From an uncultured Saccharospirillaceae bacterium (GTDB lineage: Bacteria; Pseudomonadota; Gammaproteobacteria; Pseudomonadales; Oceanobacteraceae): DNA of 64,000 nucleotides. The notes beneath the pieces are model-generated. The model was not told the DNA's origin and ran no database searches. It saw only the letters and a program-made list of their open reading frames with translations. The position numbers and the translations under genes are program-made. Each line of letters begins with the position of its first letter. Within the stretch, counting starts at the first letter, position 1. Below are positions 33,987 to 43,705 of the stretch, piece after piece. The stretch lies in contig CANMOZ010000001.1 of the NCBI GenBank assembly GCA_947499545.1, forward strand, positions 372,001-436,000, given 5' to 3'.

Positions 33987-34553
33987 TCAGTTAGGCGACC
34001 AGTCTCGAACAAAATCCCCCAACTCCCTTACAGGCGGTTCTTTTACTCGGCAATCAGGGTGGCCCAAGTAGATAAAACCTACGATCTGATCACCCTCTCC
34101 AAGGCCTAGAGCTTGATGGACGGCTCGACTGTAGGTTAGCGGGCCTGTGCGCCAAATACTGGCAAATCCGAGCGCCCAGGCAGCCGTTTGTAAATTTTGA
34201 ATGCCTGCGCCGACTGAGAGCAGTTGTTCTACCTGTGGGACCTTCTCACTATCAACCGTTTTTGCGACTGCGACTACCAAAAGGGGAGCTCTCAATGGGT
34301 TGTTTAATATCTTCTCTTGCTTGGCTTCTGGCATGTCTGGCTCGTCCTCTAGCGCGCCTCGCAACATGCATTCACCAAATTGCCTAAGCTTCGCATCCCC
34401 TTCAACGACCCAATATTCCCAGGGAGTAAGCCGCGCATGATCAGGTGCTCGAAGGGCTGCAGCAAGCATGGTGGAGAGCTGACTTGGGGTTGGTGCAGGC
34501 CCAGTTAACTTCGGAACGGATACTTTCTGCGTGAGTGCTGCAATGGCGTCCAT
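33987..34553 (-). CDS. YdjA-type nitroreductase
   Basis: From ATG 34553 (GAAGGA eight bases upstream) 188 residues. It is an FMN-dependent nitroreductase-fold protein of the YdjA kind, showing APTPSQLSTMLAAALRAPDHARLTPWEYWVV, which contains the flavin-binding Arg/His, then SVGAGIQNLQTAAWALGFASIWRTG and a C-terminal IVGFIYLGHPD. Short for the superfamily but normal for YdjA. Physiological substrate unknown. Divergent from the adenylate cyclase gene. Confidence 0.85.
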   Translation of the reverse strand: MDAIAALTQKVSVPKLTGPAPTPSQLSTMLAAALRAPDHARLTPWEYWVVEGDAKLRQFGECMLRGALEDEPDMPEAKQEKILNNPLRAPLLVVAVAKTVDSEKVPQVEQLLSVGAGIQNLQTAAWALGFASIWRTGPLTYSRAVHQALGLGEGDQIVGFIYLGHPDCRVKEPPVRELGDFVRDWSPN

Positions 34554-34722
34554 AATAGGTCCTTCATCCAATTAATGGCTCTAGAATATCATACTAAGGT
34601 GCCAGTATTTTCCCGGTTGCAGGAAGATACAGATTAGTTATTAAGATGTATAATCTTATACTCGTGTCATCTAGCCAACCTGTGTATGAATTGCGGTATG
34701 GCTCTTCCACAAGGAAGCTCAT

Positions 34723-36111
34723 ATGGATTCTCAACAAAGCGATCAGTACTATTCTCAGGTTGCCTTGCCTCGACATGATTATTACGCCAGAGTCCTCGGT
34801 TACTTAGCCGTTGCTGCCACCCTATTAGTCGGTTACTACCACAAAGTTTGGGGTGAAAACTTGGTGTATATATTGGGGTTTTGTCTGACCTATCCAAGCC
34901 TTGTTCACCTCTTTGGCATTACCATCAGCCGCTGGATTCCCAGCCATACCTTAAGAAAACTCTTTGTTCATTTTGATGCTGTCCTCTGCGGCCTTCTCAT
35001 TGTGTATATGGACTTTGCACTGGTACCCTCATTGATGTTTTTGATCATGATCAATTCCAGTTTCGTGTTGATGGGGCGTATTTCATCCTGGTTTTTCTGT
35101 GTCATTTGGCTGATGGCAGGACTCTTCGCAGGCACCATGTTGATGCGTTATGAGTTGCTCATGGATATCCCCGACCAGGTAGCAATCGCAGCCGCATTAG
35201 GGGTAGCCATTCAGTTATCCACCGCCGCTTATCAAGCCCATCGACACGCTAAAGAATTTGCAAACCTGAAAGAACGCTTCCGGGTTGAAGAAGAAAAATC
35301 CAGAACCTTATCTCTGCAAGTGGCCAAGTATATATCCCCTCAAATATGGGAAAATATTTTCTCTGGCAAGCAACAAGTGGAACTGCAAACGCAGCGTAAA
35401 CCCTTAGTAGTTTTCTTTTCGGATATCGAAGGCTTTACCCGATTGTCTGACGAGCTTGAACCTGAACAGCTCACGGATGTTCTCAATCAATACCTTACGG
35501 AAATGTCGAAAATTGTGCTCAAACATGGCGGCACTATCGACAAATACATCGGTGACAGTGTCATGGTGTTTTTCGGCGATCCGACCACATTGGGGCCAAA
35601 ACGGGATGCTCTAGCCTGCGTTTCAATGGCCATTGATATGAGGCAGCACATGAAATTGTTGCGGCAACAATGGCGTGCACGCGGGTTTACCCACAATCTT
35701 GAAATTCGAATGGGCATTAATGCGGGCTTTTGTAATGTGGGTAACTTCGGTACAGACAGTCGTATGGATTACACCATCATTGGCCGTGAGGTTAACCTAG
35801 CTAGCCGCTTGGAGGCGCTTGCTGAAGCAGGTGACATTTTGATTTCTGAAGAAACCTATAAGTTGGTGCAAGATAAGATCATGTGCCGTGAAAAAGGCCG
35901 CTTGAAAGTCCGTGGATTTTCTCATCCGGTTGGTGTTTATCAAGTCATTGATTTCCGTAAGAACTTAGCAGCCAACTCCAGCTTCATTGAACACGATATC
36001 CCCGGATTCTCTATGTACATGGATTTGGGGGAGATTGAAGTTTGGGATAGAGAAAGGGTCATTACTGCACTGGATAAAGCCTCAGCGCGTTTGAAGTCGA
36101 AGAAGGTCTGA
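34723..36111 (+). CDS. cyaB: membrane adenylate cyclase, class III (CyaB-like with MASE2)
   Basis: A 462-residue protein. Residues about 25-165 form five or six membrane helices resembling a MASE2 sensor, a helical linker with YISPQIWENIFSGK (203-216) leads on, and a class III cyclase domain follows. Metal-binding Asp are in FFSDIEGFT (Asp234) and KYIGDSVMVFFGD (Asp278); IIGREVNLASRLE carries the transition-state residues. The length and layout match Pseudomonas CyaB, which makes cAMP. Reactant ATP versus GTP cannot be proved here. The stop codon lies inside the hairpin at 36105-36127. Confidence 0.85.
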   Translation: MDSQQSDQYYSQVALPRHDYYARVLGYLAVAATLLVGYYHKVWGENLVYILGFCLTYPSLVHLFGITISRWIPSHTLRKLFVHFDAVLCGLLIVYMDFALVPSLMFLIMINSSFVLMGRISSWFFCVIWLMAGLFAGTMLMRYELLMDIPDQVAIAAALGVAIQLSTAAYQAHRHAKEFANLKERFRVEEEKSRTLSLQVAKYISPQIWENIFSGKQQVELQTQRKPLVVFFSDIEGFTRLSDELEPEQLTDVLNQYLTEMSKIVLKHGGTIDKYIGDSVMVFFGDPTTLGPKRDALACVSMAIDMRQHMKLLRQQWRARGFTHNLEIRMGINAGFCNVGNFGTDSRMDYTIIGREVNLASRLEALAEAGDILISEETYKLVQDKIMCREKGRLKVRGFSHPVGVYQVIDFRKNLAANSSFIEHDIPGFSMYMDLGEIEVWDRERVITALDKASARLKSKKV

Positions 36112-36127
36112 GGATTAGCCTCAGACC
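36105..36127. terminator. hairpin between convergent cyclase and queF genes
   Basis: GGTCTGAGG-ATTAG-CCTCAGACC, a perfect 9-bp stem that includes the cyclase stop codon (TGA 36109-36111). It lacks a strong U run on either side, so its efficiency is uncertain. Confidence 0.6.
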
Positions 36128-36176
36128 AATATACTTTCGAATGAAGAGGGTGTTCTTAGCTTCGTGGCCCACCTTG

Positions 36177-36998
36177 TTATTGGAAAGGCGTCCGCCAGCT
36201 AGGTGCTAGATCTACTTCACTGCTTCTAAAGGGGTTGATGTCTAATCCACCTCGCCTGGTGTAGCGTGCATAAACGGTCAGTTTCTTAGGCTGCAAGACT
36301 TTCCATAGATCCATATAAATGGTCTCAACGCAATGCTCGTGGAAGTCACTGTGCTTCCGATAGGAAACAATGTACTGAAGTAAGGCTGCTTGATTCAGCT
36401 TAGGGCCTTCATATTCAACGTACAACGTCGCCCAATCGGGCTGATGCGTAACCGGGCAGTTGGATTTCAGTAAGCGTGACTTTAAACGTTCCGACACGAT
36501 TTCATTGGTATCGGCTTGCAATAGGGTCGCGTTGGGTTCTTCATCGTTGCATTCAACATCCCAATCATCGATGGAAACAGCATCAGGTTCCTTGTCCAAT
36601 TGCAAGTCAGACTCCAATACTCTCAATTGAACTTTGACGGGTGCTCCCGCCGCTGCGCTCAGGTCTTTCACCAGCACCTCTTCAACCGCAGCAACAGATT
36701 CAAATGGCGTCTGGTTAAGCGAGTTTAAATAAAGCTTGAAGGATTTTGACTCAATAATATGAGGAGAAGCCGCTGGCACTCGAAACTCAGCCAACGCAAA
36801 GCTGGGTTTGCCCTTGGCGTTAACCCAGGAAAGCTCGTAGCCCGTCCACAGATCCTCACCTTTAAAGGGTAAGGTTTCTCGATCCACCCCCAGTTTGAGC
36901 CAATGTGCATCCCGAGGGATGGGAAACAATAAGCTGGGGTCGTATTGATCTTTATACTCAGTGGTTTTGCCCAGCAGAGAATCTTGCGGTGATGCCAT
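36177..36998 (-). CDS. queF: NADPH-dependent 7-cyano-7-deazaguanine reductase
   Basis: A 273-residue long-form QueF, which reduces preQ0 to preQ1 in queuosine synthesis. The catalytic Cys is in LLKSNCPVTHQPDW, followed by the second-lobe motif YRKHSDFHEHCVETIYMDL with the Glu and His that hold the substrate. It ends with RRGGLDINPFRSS. The two tunnelling-fold halves are both present, as in E. coli. QueG, a later step of the pathway, is at the right end of the window. Confidence 0.95.
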   Translation of the reverse strand: MASPQDSLLGKTTEYKDQYDPSLLFPIPRDAHWLKLGVDRETLPFKGEDLWTGYELSWVNAKGKPSFALAEFRVPAASPHIIESKSFKLYLNSLNQTPFESVAAVEEVLVKDLSAAAGAPVKVQLRVLESDLQLDKEPDAVSIDDWDVECNDEEPNATLLQADTNEIVSERLKSRLLKSNCPVTHQPDWATLYVEYEGPKLNQAALLQYIVSYRKHSDFHEHCVETIYMDLWKVLQPKKLTVYARYTRRGGLDINPFRSSEVDLAPSWRTPFQ

Positions 36999-37044
36999 AC
37001 GATAAACTCTTTACCCTAATTTAAAAGCTAGGAAACTGTTTTTG

Positions 37045-37818
37045 TTAGTGACGCAGCCCCGTTCCTTTTTTTAACAACCAAAGGCTGAAAAGCGTTAAGG
37101 CGGCAATCATGGCTAATAGCATACCGTAAGACCAAACCAAACTCACATCTGAAATACCTAAAATACCGTATCGAAAGGCATTAACCATATACAAAATGGG
37201 GTTCAACATTGAAACAGCTTGCCAGAACTCAGGCAGTAGTGAGATGGAATAAAACACTCCACCAAGGTAAGTAAGCGGGGTCAGAACAAAGGTGGGCACT
37301 AAGGAAACATCATCAAATTTGGTTGCATACACGGCATTAATAAAACCTCCCAGCGCAAAGAGAACCGCCGATAAGAACACCACGGAGATCACAACACCTA
37401 AATTGTGCAGATGCAAATCCGCAAAGTACGTCGCGAGTAAGGTAACGATCGTACCCACCATAAGGCCCCGGGTGACTCCACCCAAGACAAAGCCCATGAG
37501 TATGATGATGTTCGGAACCGGTGCCACGAGCATTTCTTCAATTGAACGCTGGAACTTATTCCCAAAAAAACTGGAGGATACATTGGCGTAAGTGCTAGTG
37601 ATCACCGACATCATGATCAAGCCTGGCACAATGAAGTTCATGTAACCAGTTCCCCCCATTTCACCAATGCGATGGCCAATTAAATTGCCAAAAATCAGAA
37701 AATAAAGGGTCATGGTGATGGCCGGCGGCACCAATGTTTGCTGCCAAATGCGTAGAAATCGACGAACTTCTCGTACCCAAATCGTTGTGAATGCAATCCA
37801 TATTTCGCGTGTTCCCAC
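37045..37818 (-). CDS. ABC-2 type exporter permease (YadH-like)
   Basis: A 257-residue membrane protein with six predicted helices of the ABC-2 type, including TYANVSSSFFGNKFQRSIEEMLVAPVPN and TPLTYLGGVFYSISLLPEFW, the usual family motifs. The start is a GTG with GAGGT upstream. It lies 79 bp after the ATPase gene and probably forms a transporter with it. Substrate unknown; related pairs export lipids, polysaccharides or drugs. Confidence 0.88.
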   Translation of the reverse strand: MGTREIWIAFTTIWVREVRRFLRIWQQTLVPPAITMTLYFLIFGNLIGHRIGEMGGTGYMNFIVPGLIMMSVITSTYANVSSSFFGNKFQRSIEEMLVAPVPNIIILMGFVLGGVTRGLMVGTIVTLLATYFADLHLHNLGVVISVVFLSAVLFALGGFINAVYATKFDDVSLVPTFVLTPLTYLGGVFYSISLLPEFWQAVSMLNPILYMVNAFRYGILGISDVSLVWSYGMLLAMIAALTLFSLWLLKKGTGLRH

Positions 37819-37897
37819 AGGGTAACCTCAATTTATTAATTCATTTTTGATCTTTATGTTAAGCGGACACTGCACAATCAAAGGTGGATTCCCTTCT

Positions 37898-38881
37898 TCA
37901 TGTCGGGGGCGATTCTAATGAAGTTGAAGCATCTAATTCCGCTTTCATCTGTTCTAATTTTCCGGCGGAATCCCCTTTTACCAAACGCACAAAAAGCTCT
38001 TCTAAACGATTGCTTTTGGGTCTCATGGACGTCACCATCCAACCGCGTTGACTGAGTTCATTAAATACCAAGTTGAGATGTTCAGACCGTTCTAAAGTCA
38101 CTTCCATCGAATGGGCATCACGCCAGCGAGACTGGAACCCACCAAGATGTTCATCCATGTTCATGGGGTCAGCAAAATCCAGTATATAGGTTTGTTGATC
38201 AAGCTGGGTTAAGAGTTCTTTCACACTGGTATTTTGAATGATCTGACCGTGATCAATAATGGCAATGTTTTTACAAAGGTTCTCGGCCTCTTCCAGATAA
38301 TGCGTCGTTAAAATGATCGTCGTACCTTGTTGGTTAAGTTCAACCAGGTAATCCCACATGGTTCTTCTTAACTCAATGTCGACCCCTGCGGTTGGCTCAT
38401 CTAAAATCAACAACTTAGGCTGATGCACCAATGCACGTGCAATCATCAGGCGTCGTTTCATCCCCCCCGAAAGCATTCTTGCTTGCACATCTCGCTTATC
38501 CCAAAGATCCAAGGCTTTCAGGTACTGCACGGAACGCCTGTAAGCTTCTTTGAGCGGAATACCATAGTAACCTGCCTGGGTTGCAACCACGTCTTTAACG
38601 GCTTCAAATTGATGGAAATTAAATTCTTGCGGCACAACACCTAACAATTGACGGGCTTTGTAAAAATCTGTATCTAGATCCACGCCAAAGACACTGACCT
38701 GACCTGCTGTCTTGGTCACAAGCCCGCACACAACTCCCAACGTAGTGGATTTACCCGCACCGTTTGGACCTAAGAGTGCAAAAAAATCACCCTGATTAAC
38801 TTGGAAATCGATGCCTTTCAGAGCTTGAAAGCCGTTTGTGTAGGTCTTAGTCAATCCCGATATATTCAGTGCTGTCGTCAT
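37898..38881 (-). CDS. ABC exporter ATP-binding protein (YadG-like)
   Basis: A 327-residue ATPase with Walker A GPNGAGKST (about 39-47), signature LSGGMKRR, Walker B LLILDEPTAGVD and switch His in LTTHYLEEAE. It has a C-terminal extension of about 90 residues. It is followed by its permease; the two genes probably form one transcript. Energises export by ATP hydrolysis at the inner membrane. Confidence 0.93.
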   Translation of the reverse strand: MTTALNISGLTKTYTNGFQALKGIDFQVNQGDFFALLGPNGAGKSTTLGVVCGLVTKTAGQVSVFGVDLDTDFYKARQLLGVVPQEFNFHQFEAVKDVVATQAGYYGIPLKEAYRRSVQYLKALDLWDKRDVQARMLSGGMKRRLMIARALVHQPKLLILDEPTAGVDIELRRTMWDYLVELNQQGTTIILTTHYLEEAENLCKNIAIIDHGQIIQNTSVKELLTQLDQQTYILDFADPMNMDEHLGGFQSRWRDAHSMEVTLERSEHLNLVFNELSQRGWMVTSMRPKSNRLEELFVRLVKGDSAGKLEQMKAELDASTSLESPPT

Positions 38882-39079
38882 AGCTGAAATGCCTTAAAGG
38901 CCATATCCTAGTTACGGATTAGGGCTTAATCAGGTGAATTACAATTGAATTTTCTTTCTTGAAAAGAGTCTCACAGTTCCCTTTAAACCGTCCACCAGCA
39001 AAACCATAGAATACCGCCCATGCGACTCATCTAGTCTAATCTAATTACAAGATACATTGAGCGAGAAGAGGCCACAAAT

Positions 39080-39880
39080 ATGAAAGCTCATCTAGCCAAT
39101 AATGATAATACCCGTTGGCTGCACACTCTTGCATTCATTCCTTTGGTGATGCTGTTGCACGTCTCTAATGCTCAAGCTGAGCGACTGACTCTTTGTGCTG
39201 ATCAAACCTGGTATCCCTTCACTTTTCTTGATTCATATAAAGCGTCTGGGATCTTTGTCGATATCGCCAAGGCTACTGCAGAAAAGATGAACCTCCGAAT
39301 CCGAATCAGAGCCATTGATTGGGGTAAGTGTAAAGAATACGCAGCTTCAGGAAAAGTGGATGGTATTTTAGGTGCTTCCTTCAACCCCGATCGTGCAAAA
39401 TTTATGGATTATCCAATGAAAGGGAGCGAACCTGACTCAAGCTTCAGTTTAAGCCACTTAGAATACGTTGCCGTCACAACAAAGGCTCAAAACTATCAAT
39501 ACAATGGTAAGCCCTCCAGCATACCACAGCCGGTAAGAGTGCCTGAGGGGTTTAGCATCGTCAAAGATTTACAAGCAGAAGGATTAAAAGTTGACGACAG
39601 TGCCCGAGGCGATCAGGCAAATTTGATCAGCCTTGCAAAAGATAAGAATGGTTCTGTCGTCATGCTGCGCGAGCTTGCCAATGTGTTGGTCAATAAAGAT
39701 TTCTTTGAAGATCAACTGGTCATTAGCACCACTCCATACAAAAGTAAGTTCTATTTCTCCACATTTTCTAAGAAGTCTGAGTTTGATGCATCTAAAAGGC
39801 AGGTGTTTTGGGATAAAATGTCTGAAGTAAGAAAAGACCGTAAATTAGTTGATAGCTTCATCAACAAATACGAACTTTAA
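39080..39880 (+). CDS. solo periplasmic solute-binding protein (family 3)
   Basis: A 266-residue protein with a rather long signal sequence (cleavage near NAQA/ER, about residue 34). The SBP_bac_3 core follows: LTLCADQTWYPFTFLDSYKASGIFVDIAKATAEKM, WGKCKEYAASGKVDGILGASFNPDRAKFMDYP, and a Ser/Pro segment before the second lobe. It ends with VRKDRKLVDSFINKYEL. Two Cys (LTLCAD, GKCKE) may pair. Isolated from any transporter gene; ends before a good bidirectional terminator. Confidence 0.82.
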   Translation: MKAHLANNDNTRWLHTLAFIPLVMLLHVSNAQAERLTLCADQTWYPFTFLDSYKASGIFVDIAKATAEKMNLRIRIRAIDWGKCKEYAASGKVDGILGASFNPDRAKFMDYPMKGSEPDSSFSLSHLEYVAVTTKAQNYQYNGKPSSIPQPVRVPEGFSIVKDLQAEGLKVDDSARGDQANLISLAKDKNGSVVMLRELANVLVNKDFFEDQLVISTTPYKSKFYFSTFSKKSEFDASKRQVFWDKMSEVRKDRKLVDSFINKYEL

Positions 39881-39923
39881 ATTTCAGAGCGCGAATACCT
39901 CACTGCCTCTTATCGACAAACAC

Positions 39924-39955
39924 AAAAAAACGGCTGTTAAGGCAGCCGTTTTTTT
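39924..39955. terminator. bidirectional terminator
   Basis: CGGCTG-TTAAGG-CAGCCG stem flanked by seven A on the left and seven T on the right, so it works for both the rightward binding-protein gene and the leftward acyl-CoA dehydrogenase gene. Confidence 0.88.
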
Positions 39956-39990
39956 GTAGAGCACGCTCAAACGTCGTCACAAAACTTCAA

Positions 39991-41793
39991 TTAAAAGCGA
40001 AAGTGCTCTTCATCTAACGATAATAAGTTACTGCCTCCAGACAACATAGCTTCTGCATGCCCTTTCACTCTGGGAAGAATACGATCGTAATAAAATTCAG
40101 CCGTTTTGATTTTGGCTTTATAGAAATCGCTATCAGAAGCGCCTTCTGCTAACTTCGCCTGAGAAACCTGAACTTGCTCTGCAAAGAGATAAGCCAGAAC
40201 GATATAACCCGAATACATGAGGTAATCGTAAGCGGCAGCACCTACTTCATCACGGTCTTTCATTGCAGCCATGCCGATTTTCATGGTGTGTTCACCCCAC
40301 TCCTTATTTAAAGCCGCTAGAGGCTCTACAAAGGGCTGCATCTCTTCATTGTCTGAATGAAACTTACAGAATTTATGAACGATTTTTGTAAAACGTTTCA
40401 AGGATTCGCCTTGCGACATCAGGACTTTTCGTCCTAGCAAGTCAAGTGCTTGTATGCCCGTCGTGCCTTCGTAAATAGTGGCGATACGGGTATCGCGTAC
40501 AATTTGCTCCATGCCCCATTCAGCAATAAAACCATGCCCACCAAAGACCTGAACACCGTGGTTTGCCGCCTCATAACCGGTTTCGGTTAAAAAAGCTTTT
40601 GCAATTGGCGTTAAAAAAGCCAGCATCTCATCGGCTTCTTTTTTGTCTTCGTCGGTATTGCCTTTTTTCACAATATCCGCGTATTTAGCCGTTAAATACA
40701 CTAAAGCACGGCCACCTTCAGCAAAGGTTTTCATTGTAAACAGCATGCGCCGAACATCAGGATGCACGATAATGGGGTCTGCTGCTTTATCTGGGCATTT
40801 CGCTCCACTTAATGCCCGCATCGCCAAGCGATCTTTTGCATAGGCTAAAGCACCTTGGAATGCCAATTCTGATGCTGCCACCCCTTGCAAAGCTGTACCG
40901 ATACGCGCGGTGTTCATAAAGGTAAACATGTGATGTAAGCCTTTGTTCGGCTCACCAATTAAGAACCCTTTAGCCGCGTCAAAATTCATGACTGCTGTCG
41001 AGTTTCCATGGATGCCCATTTTGTGTTCAATAGAACCGCATTGCACGGCATTTCTCTCCCCAACAGAACCATCTGTATTGGGTAAAAACTTGGGAACGAT
41101 AAACAGAGAAATACCCTTGGTACCTTGAGGAGCGTCCGGTAAACGAGCCAATACAATATGGACAATATTATCCGCCATATCATGCTCACCAGCCGAGATG
41201 AAAATTTTGGTGCCCGTGATGTTGTAACTGCCGTCACTGTTGGGCTCAGCTTTAGTACGAAGTGTGCCGAGATCAGACCCACAGTGGGCTTCTGTCAGAC
41301 ACATGGTGCCCGTCCATTCCCCACTGATCAACTTGGTCAAATAGGTGTCTTTTTGCTCTTCCGTGCCATGCATCTCGAGCGTATTCATTGCACCGTGAGA
41401 CAGGCCTGGGTACATACCCCAAGACCAGTTTGCAGTACCGACCATTTCGGAAATGACGATACCCAATGACTCAGGCAGGCCTTGCCCCCCACGCTCAGGT
41501 TCATGAGCCAATGACGGCCAACCGTTTTCAACGAATTTTTGATAGGCTTCTTTGAACCCCTTGGGCGTGGTTACTCCTTCCTCGCTCCAGGTACAGCCTT
41601 CTTGATCTCCAATGGCGTTCAAGGGAGACAGTTCATTTTCGCAGAATTTAGCCCCTTCTTGGATAATGGCTTCAACCATATCAGGTGTCGCGGTTTCTGC
41701 ATAAGCATTAATGCCCTGGTAATGCGTTGGCATATCCAGCACTTCGTCCATAAGGAATCGAATATCGCGTAAGGGCGCTTTATATTCTGGCAT
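39991..41793 (-). CDS. acyl-CoA dehydrogenase family protein
   Basis: From ATG 41793 (AAAGGGG upstream) 600 residues. An FAD enzyme of the long acyl-CoA dehydrogenase type with a C-terminal extra domain. Visible are the small N-terminal helix domain, MCLTEAHCGSDLGTLRTKA (FAD and substrate binding, about 160-178), GTKIFISAGEHDM, and the region VFGGHGFIAEWGMEQIVRDTRIATIYEGTTGIQ with the catalytic Glu in YEGTTGIQ. It takes the first oxidation step of a fatty acyl-CoA. An in-frame upstream extension to 41883 is unlikely to be used. Confidence 0.92.
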   Translation of the reverse strand: MPEYKAPLRDIRFLMDEVLDMPTHYQGINAYAETATPDMVEAIIQEGAKFCENELSPLNAIGDQEGCTWSEEGVTTPKGFKEAYQKFVENGWPSLAHEPERGGQGLPESLGIVISEMVGTANWSWGMYPGLSHGAMNTLEMHGTEEQKDTYLTKLISGEWTGTMCLTEAHCGSDLGTLRTKAEPNSDGSYNITGTKIFISAGEHDMADNIVHIVLARLPDAPQGTKGISLFIVPKFLPNTDGSVGERNAVQCGSIEHKMGIHGNSTAVMNFDAAKGFLIGEPNKGLHHMFTFMNTARIGTALQGVAASELAFQGALAYAKDRLAMRALSGAKCPDKAADPIIVHPDVRRMLFTMKTFAEGGRALVYLTAKYADIVKKGNTDEDKKEADEMLAFLTPIAKAFLTETGYEAANHGVQVFGGHGFIAEWGMEQIVRDTRIATIYEGTTGIQALDLLGRKVLMSQGESLKRFTKIVHKFCKFHSDNEEMQPFVEPLAALNKEWGEHTMKIGMAAMKDRDEVGAAAYDYLMYSGYIVLAYLFAEQVQVSQAKLAEGASDSDFYKAKIKTAEFYYDRILPRVKGHAEAMLSGGSNLLSLDEEHFRF

Positions 41794-42113
41794 AGTTAAC
41801 CCCTTTGTCCTGATATGGAAGTCCGCGGTTTGTGAACCGCCCACGTTGACCGGGTGCGCTGTCCTGAAGCATCGATCAAACAACTGTTTGAAACATACGT
41901 TCGCACGAGTAGTCTGTCAAGACGCGAAAAGCCATTTTTATGTCTCAAGCACGTAATCACTCCTCTGATAACGGCTTACTTCTGAGCGATAACACCACAA
42001 GAAGGCCGTTACTGTCTCTATGCCATACGGCTCTATGCACCTCACCAGCAGCCTAATACAAACGCTTGTATGATTAAGTGAGTGTACGAAACCAGAGTGA
42101 ATAAAGATGACCT

Positions 42114-43004
42114 CTAGGCATCCAAATCCAATAACTGGCTAACATTGGTTGATTCTTCAAACTGCCCAACCGCTAGAAGGTTTTCGTATATTTGTGATAA
42201 CTCTTCATTGAGCTCGATGAGCCGATCTGTCGCGTCTGCTAGGGCCGTATCTCGCTGCTCCGCATCTTGTTCATCAGCTGCCTGCGTAGCAGATGTATCT
42301 TCAGCCACCTCATCACTTTCGTTGCCACTCTCTTCCGTGTCTTCAACTTGGGTCTCTTCACGTTGTTTCTGCTGAATTTCGGAGCGCGCTTCAAGTGCTA
42401 GCTGAACAGCCTGAGCAGCCACCTGACGATCCTGAGGTGAAGGCTCTGGGGGAGCGAGTGCAGCCCTTCTCACTGTATCGGCTTTTTGCAAGGTCGCTTC
42501 TGGATTATCAGGCACTTTCGAGATATCGATAGGGACCTCACCGCCAACGGCATACTTCACGCCATTAGGGCCTGTTTCATAGGTGTAGGATGCACTGCCT
42601 GCGTATTGGCCACCGACGGCCTGATGCGCCTGTTCATGCGCCCTGACTTCTCGATCCCTATCTGCTAGTGCACGAATCTCTTGAAGCTCTGCAGATTCTT
42701 GCCGATCTTGAAGGCGCTCTTGTGCCCGCTGTTGCTGGCGCTCTTCCTCTAACCGGCGTTTGGACTCATCACTGATCTCAGCGGTTGTCGATTGAGCAGT
42801 GTTAGCGGATTGGGTTTCTTGTTTGGGGCGTGCTTGTGTATCCGAGCGTTCATCAGTAGCGGTTTGACGAGTCTCTTCAACTTCTTCTAGCGCAGGGAGG
42901 GTACGACTGTTCGTTTCAGGAGGACGAGCGGTAGCGGTTGACCGACCTTCGTCTGCGGTGGTCAATGCAAAGTTGGGTACGTTACCACCAAACCCTACTT
43001 GCAT
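42114..43004 (-). CDS. putative metalloprotease of the CJM1_0395 / SprA-related type
   Basis: From ATG 43004 (GAGGTG eight bases upstream) 296 residues. The first ~100 residues are low complexity (Glu, Gln, Arg, Thr). Then comes EVRAHEQAHQAVGGQYAGSA with an HExxH-like HEQAH zinc motif, SYTYETGPNGVKYAVGGEVPIDI and DPQ-type helices RQVAAQAVQLALEAR. This is the pattern of proteins named putative metalloprotease CJM1_0395. No signal peptide is seen. The C-terminus is acidic. The following upstream gene also begins MQV and is similarly low in complexity. Confidence 0.75.
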   Translation of the reverse strand: MQVGFGGNVPNFALTTADEGRSTATARPPETNSRTLPALEEVEETRQTATDERSDTQARPKQETQSANTAQSTTAEISDESKRRLEEERQQQRAQERLQDRQESAELQEIRALADRDREVRAHEQAHQAVGGQYAGSASYTYETGPNGVKYAVGGEVPIDISKVPDNPEATLQKADTVRRAALAPPEPSPQDRQVAAQAVQLALEARSEIQQKQREETQVEDTEESGNESDEVAEDTSATQAADEQDAEQRDTALADATDRLIELNEELSQIYENLLAVGQFEESTNVSQLLDLDA

Positions 43005-43085
43005 ACGCTTCACACCTCGCGTTATTTGTTCATCCAATGTTTTACTCTAAAGCCACCTCCTTTTGACCTGTTTACGACTTAGGCT

Positions 43086-43463
43086 CTAGGCCCTCACGTC
43101 GATAATAGAACCCAATGCCTCATCAGCGGTTTCCAATACTTTTGCAGAAGCCTCGGCCTGACGCTCACCTTCCCTGAGCTGGACTATATCTTCTTCGACA
43201 CTTCTGTCGGATGCTTCATTCGGTGGAGGCTCTGATCTCGTCTCCGCCTGGACCGGCTCTTCCCGCTGGGATTGCTCTTGCTGAGAGCGTTCAGCTTGCC
43301 TGGTTTCTTCCGCTCCACGGCGGCTCTCGTTTGCCTCTTCAGGAGGACGAGAAGACTCTCGACTGGCGATGCTTTGCGCTGCCTGCTCAACTTGGTCCTG
43401 ACCACGCTGAACCCCAGTGGCTCCCGCTTGGAATGCACCGCTGACCGATCCATTAACTTGCAT
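43086..43463 (-). CDS. low-complexity protein with rod/hook-like C-terminus
   Basis: A 125-residue protein: a short N-terminal region (MQVNGSVSGAFQAG), a long Glu/Gln/Arg/Ser disordered middle, and a C-terminal helix AEASAKVLETADEALGSIIDVRA. The helix resembles ends of small flagellar-rod-like proteins of unknown role. It lies 81 bp before the metalloprotease-like gene on the same strand and shares its composition, so the two may work together; that is inference. Confidence 0.6.
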   Translation of the reverse strand: MQVNGSVSGAFQAGATGVQRGQDQVEQAAQSIASRESSRPPEEANESRRGAEETRQAERSQQEQSQREEPVQAETRSEPPPNEASDRSVEEDIVQLREGERQAEASAKVLETADEALGSIIDVRA

Positions 43464-43635
43464 TTGCCTACCCTATAGTCACACTGACCCTGACTATAAT
43501 TTAAGCAGCAAAGGCGCATATAGACCACTCAATCAAACGCTCTAATAGATAGACTTGCGATGATGTTGAGCACCAATATGACGAAAACGAATTAAAACAA
43601 CAGGAGAGTAGAGTCAATCACTTAGAGGCTTAAAT

Positions 43636-43673
43636 GAGCACCCCTTAATGTCATACAGGCATAAAGGGTGCTC
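43636..43673 (-). terminator. hairpin after phhB
   Basis: GAGCACCCCTT / AAGGGTGCTC stem around an 18-base loop, 33 bases past the phhB stop. U run absent. Likely the transcript end of phhB. Confidence 0.5.
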
Positions 43674-43705
43674 GATCTACTTAGAGGGGCAAACCGCTGG
43701 TTACG

